Positions 62,905 to 64,000 of a stretch of DNA of 64,000 nucleotides are shown here, piece by piece. This DNA is from Massilia sp. WG5 (GTDB lineage: Bacteria; Pseudomonadota; Gammaproteobacteria; Burkholderiales; Burkholderiaceae_D), in assembly GCF_001412595.2 (NCBI RefSeq), contig NZ_CP012640.2, positions 3,472,001 to 3,536,000 of the forward strand, written 5' to 3'. The notes under the pieces were generated by a model. The model saw nothing but the letters and a program-made list of their open reading frames with translations, ran no database searches and was not told the DNA's origin. The number at the start of each line of letters is the position of its first letter. Within the stretch, counting starts at the first letter, position 1. The translations under genes were made by a program, and so were the position numbers.

Positions 62905-64000
<1,096 letters not shown>

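Overview
The window is about two-thirds GC and most of its genes read like those of a betaproteobacterium of the Oxalobacteraceae (Massilia/Telluria/Janthinobacterium type). This is inferred from gene content: a hemA-prfA-dsbB-prmC block, minCDE, phaAB, an E. coli-type gshA, TonB/M13-peptidase genes and a stand-alone ArnA-type decarboxylase. I could run no database search. There are no rRNA genes, CRISPR arrays, prophage or plasmid functions; the one RNA gene seen is tRNA-Arg(CCG).

Layout. 1-2.8 kb: the end of a DUF2520 protein, a MAPEG protein, a small unknown protein, a Tat-exported molybdopterin-domain protein and AlkB. 2.9-5.6 kb: a small outer-membrane beta-barrel gene whose transcription terminator has been split by a complete IS3-family element (3545-4984), then a RAYT (REP-associated transposase) gene. 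5.8-11.1 kb: ettA, rarD, kup and an FKBP lipoprotein. 11.1-20.7 kb: a MacAB-like exporter operon (adaptor, ATPase, two FtsX-type permeases, the last one frameshifted) facing away from its own NtrC-type regulator and histidine kinase. The gap between them holds a near-consensus sigma-54 promoter and a palindromic site. This is the clearest self-contained system in the window.

20.9-31.3 kb: kgtP-like permease, then a long minus-strand run containing elaA-like acetyltransferase, an acetylpolyamine amidohydrolase/HDAC-like enzyme, gshA, a DUF885 peptidase-like protein, prmC, dsbB, prfA and hemA. 31.3-34.7 kb: an orphan OmpR-type regulator, a DUF697-like protein and minCDE. 35-49.3 kb: phaAB (polyhydroxybutyrate precursor supply), PLP and alpha/beta-hydrolase enzymes, fadH, a TSUP transporter, a disordered protein, a FabH-like ketosynthase, an S41 protease, an ArnA-type UDP-sugar decarboxylase and a CpxP/Spy-like protein behind CpxR-like boxes.

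49.4-56 kb: a TonB-dependent receptor and two tandem M13 metallopeptidases. 56-64 kb: a lower-GC stretch with an acyltransferase, a decayed beta-helix fragment, a YetA-like lyase lipoprotein, a dihaem cytochrome c, tRNA-Arg, a glycosyltransferase-like protein and the start of a nucleotide-sugar dehydrogenase. It looks like the edge of an exopolysaccharide locus.

Three families of dispersed palindromes run through the window: GTCAGACTCC-type REP pairs, long gene-end hairpins, and CCCGCGNAGGCGGG-type repeats. Several start codons were moved from the longest reading frame on ribosome-binding-site or family-length grounds; each entry says so.
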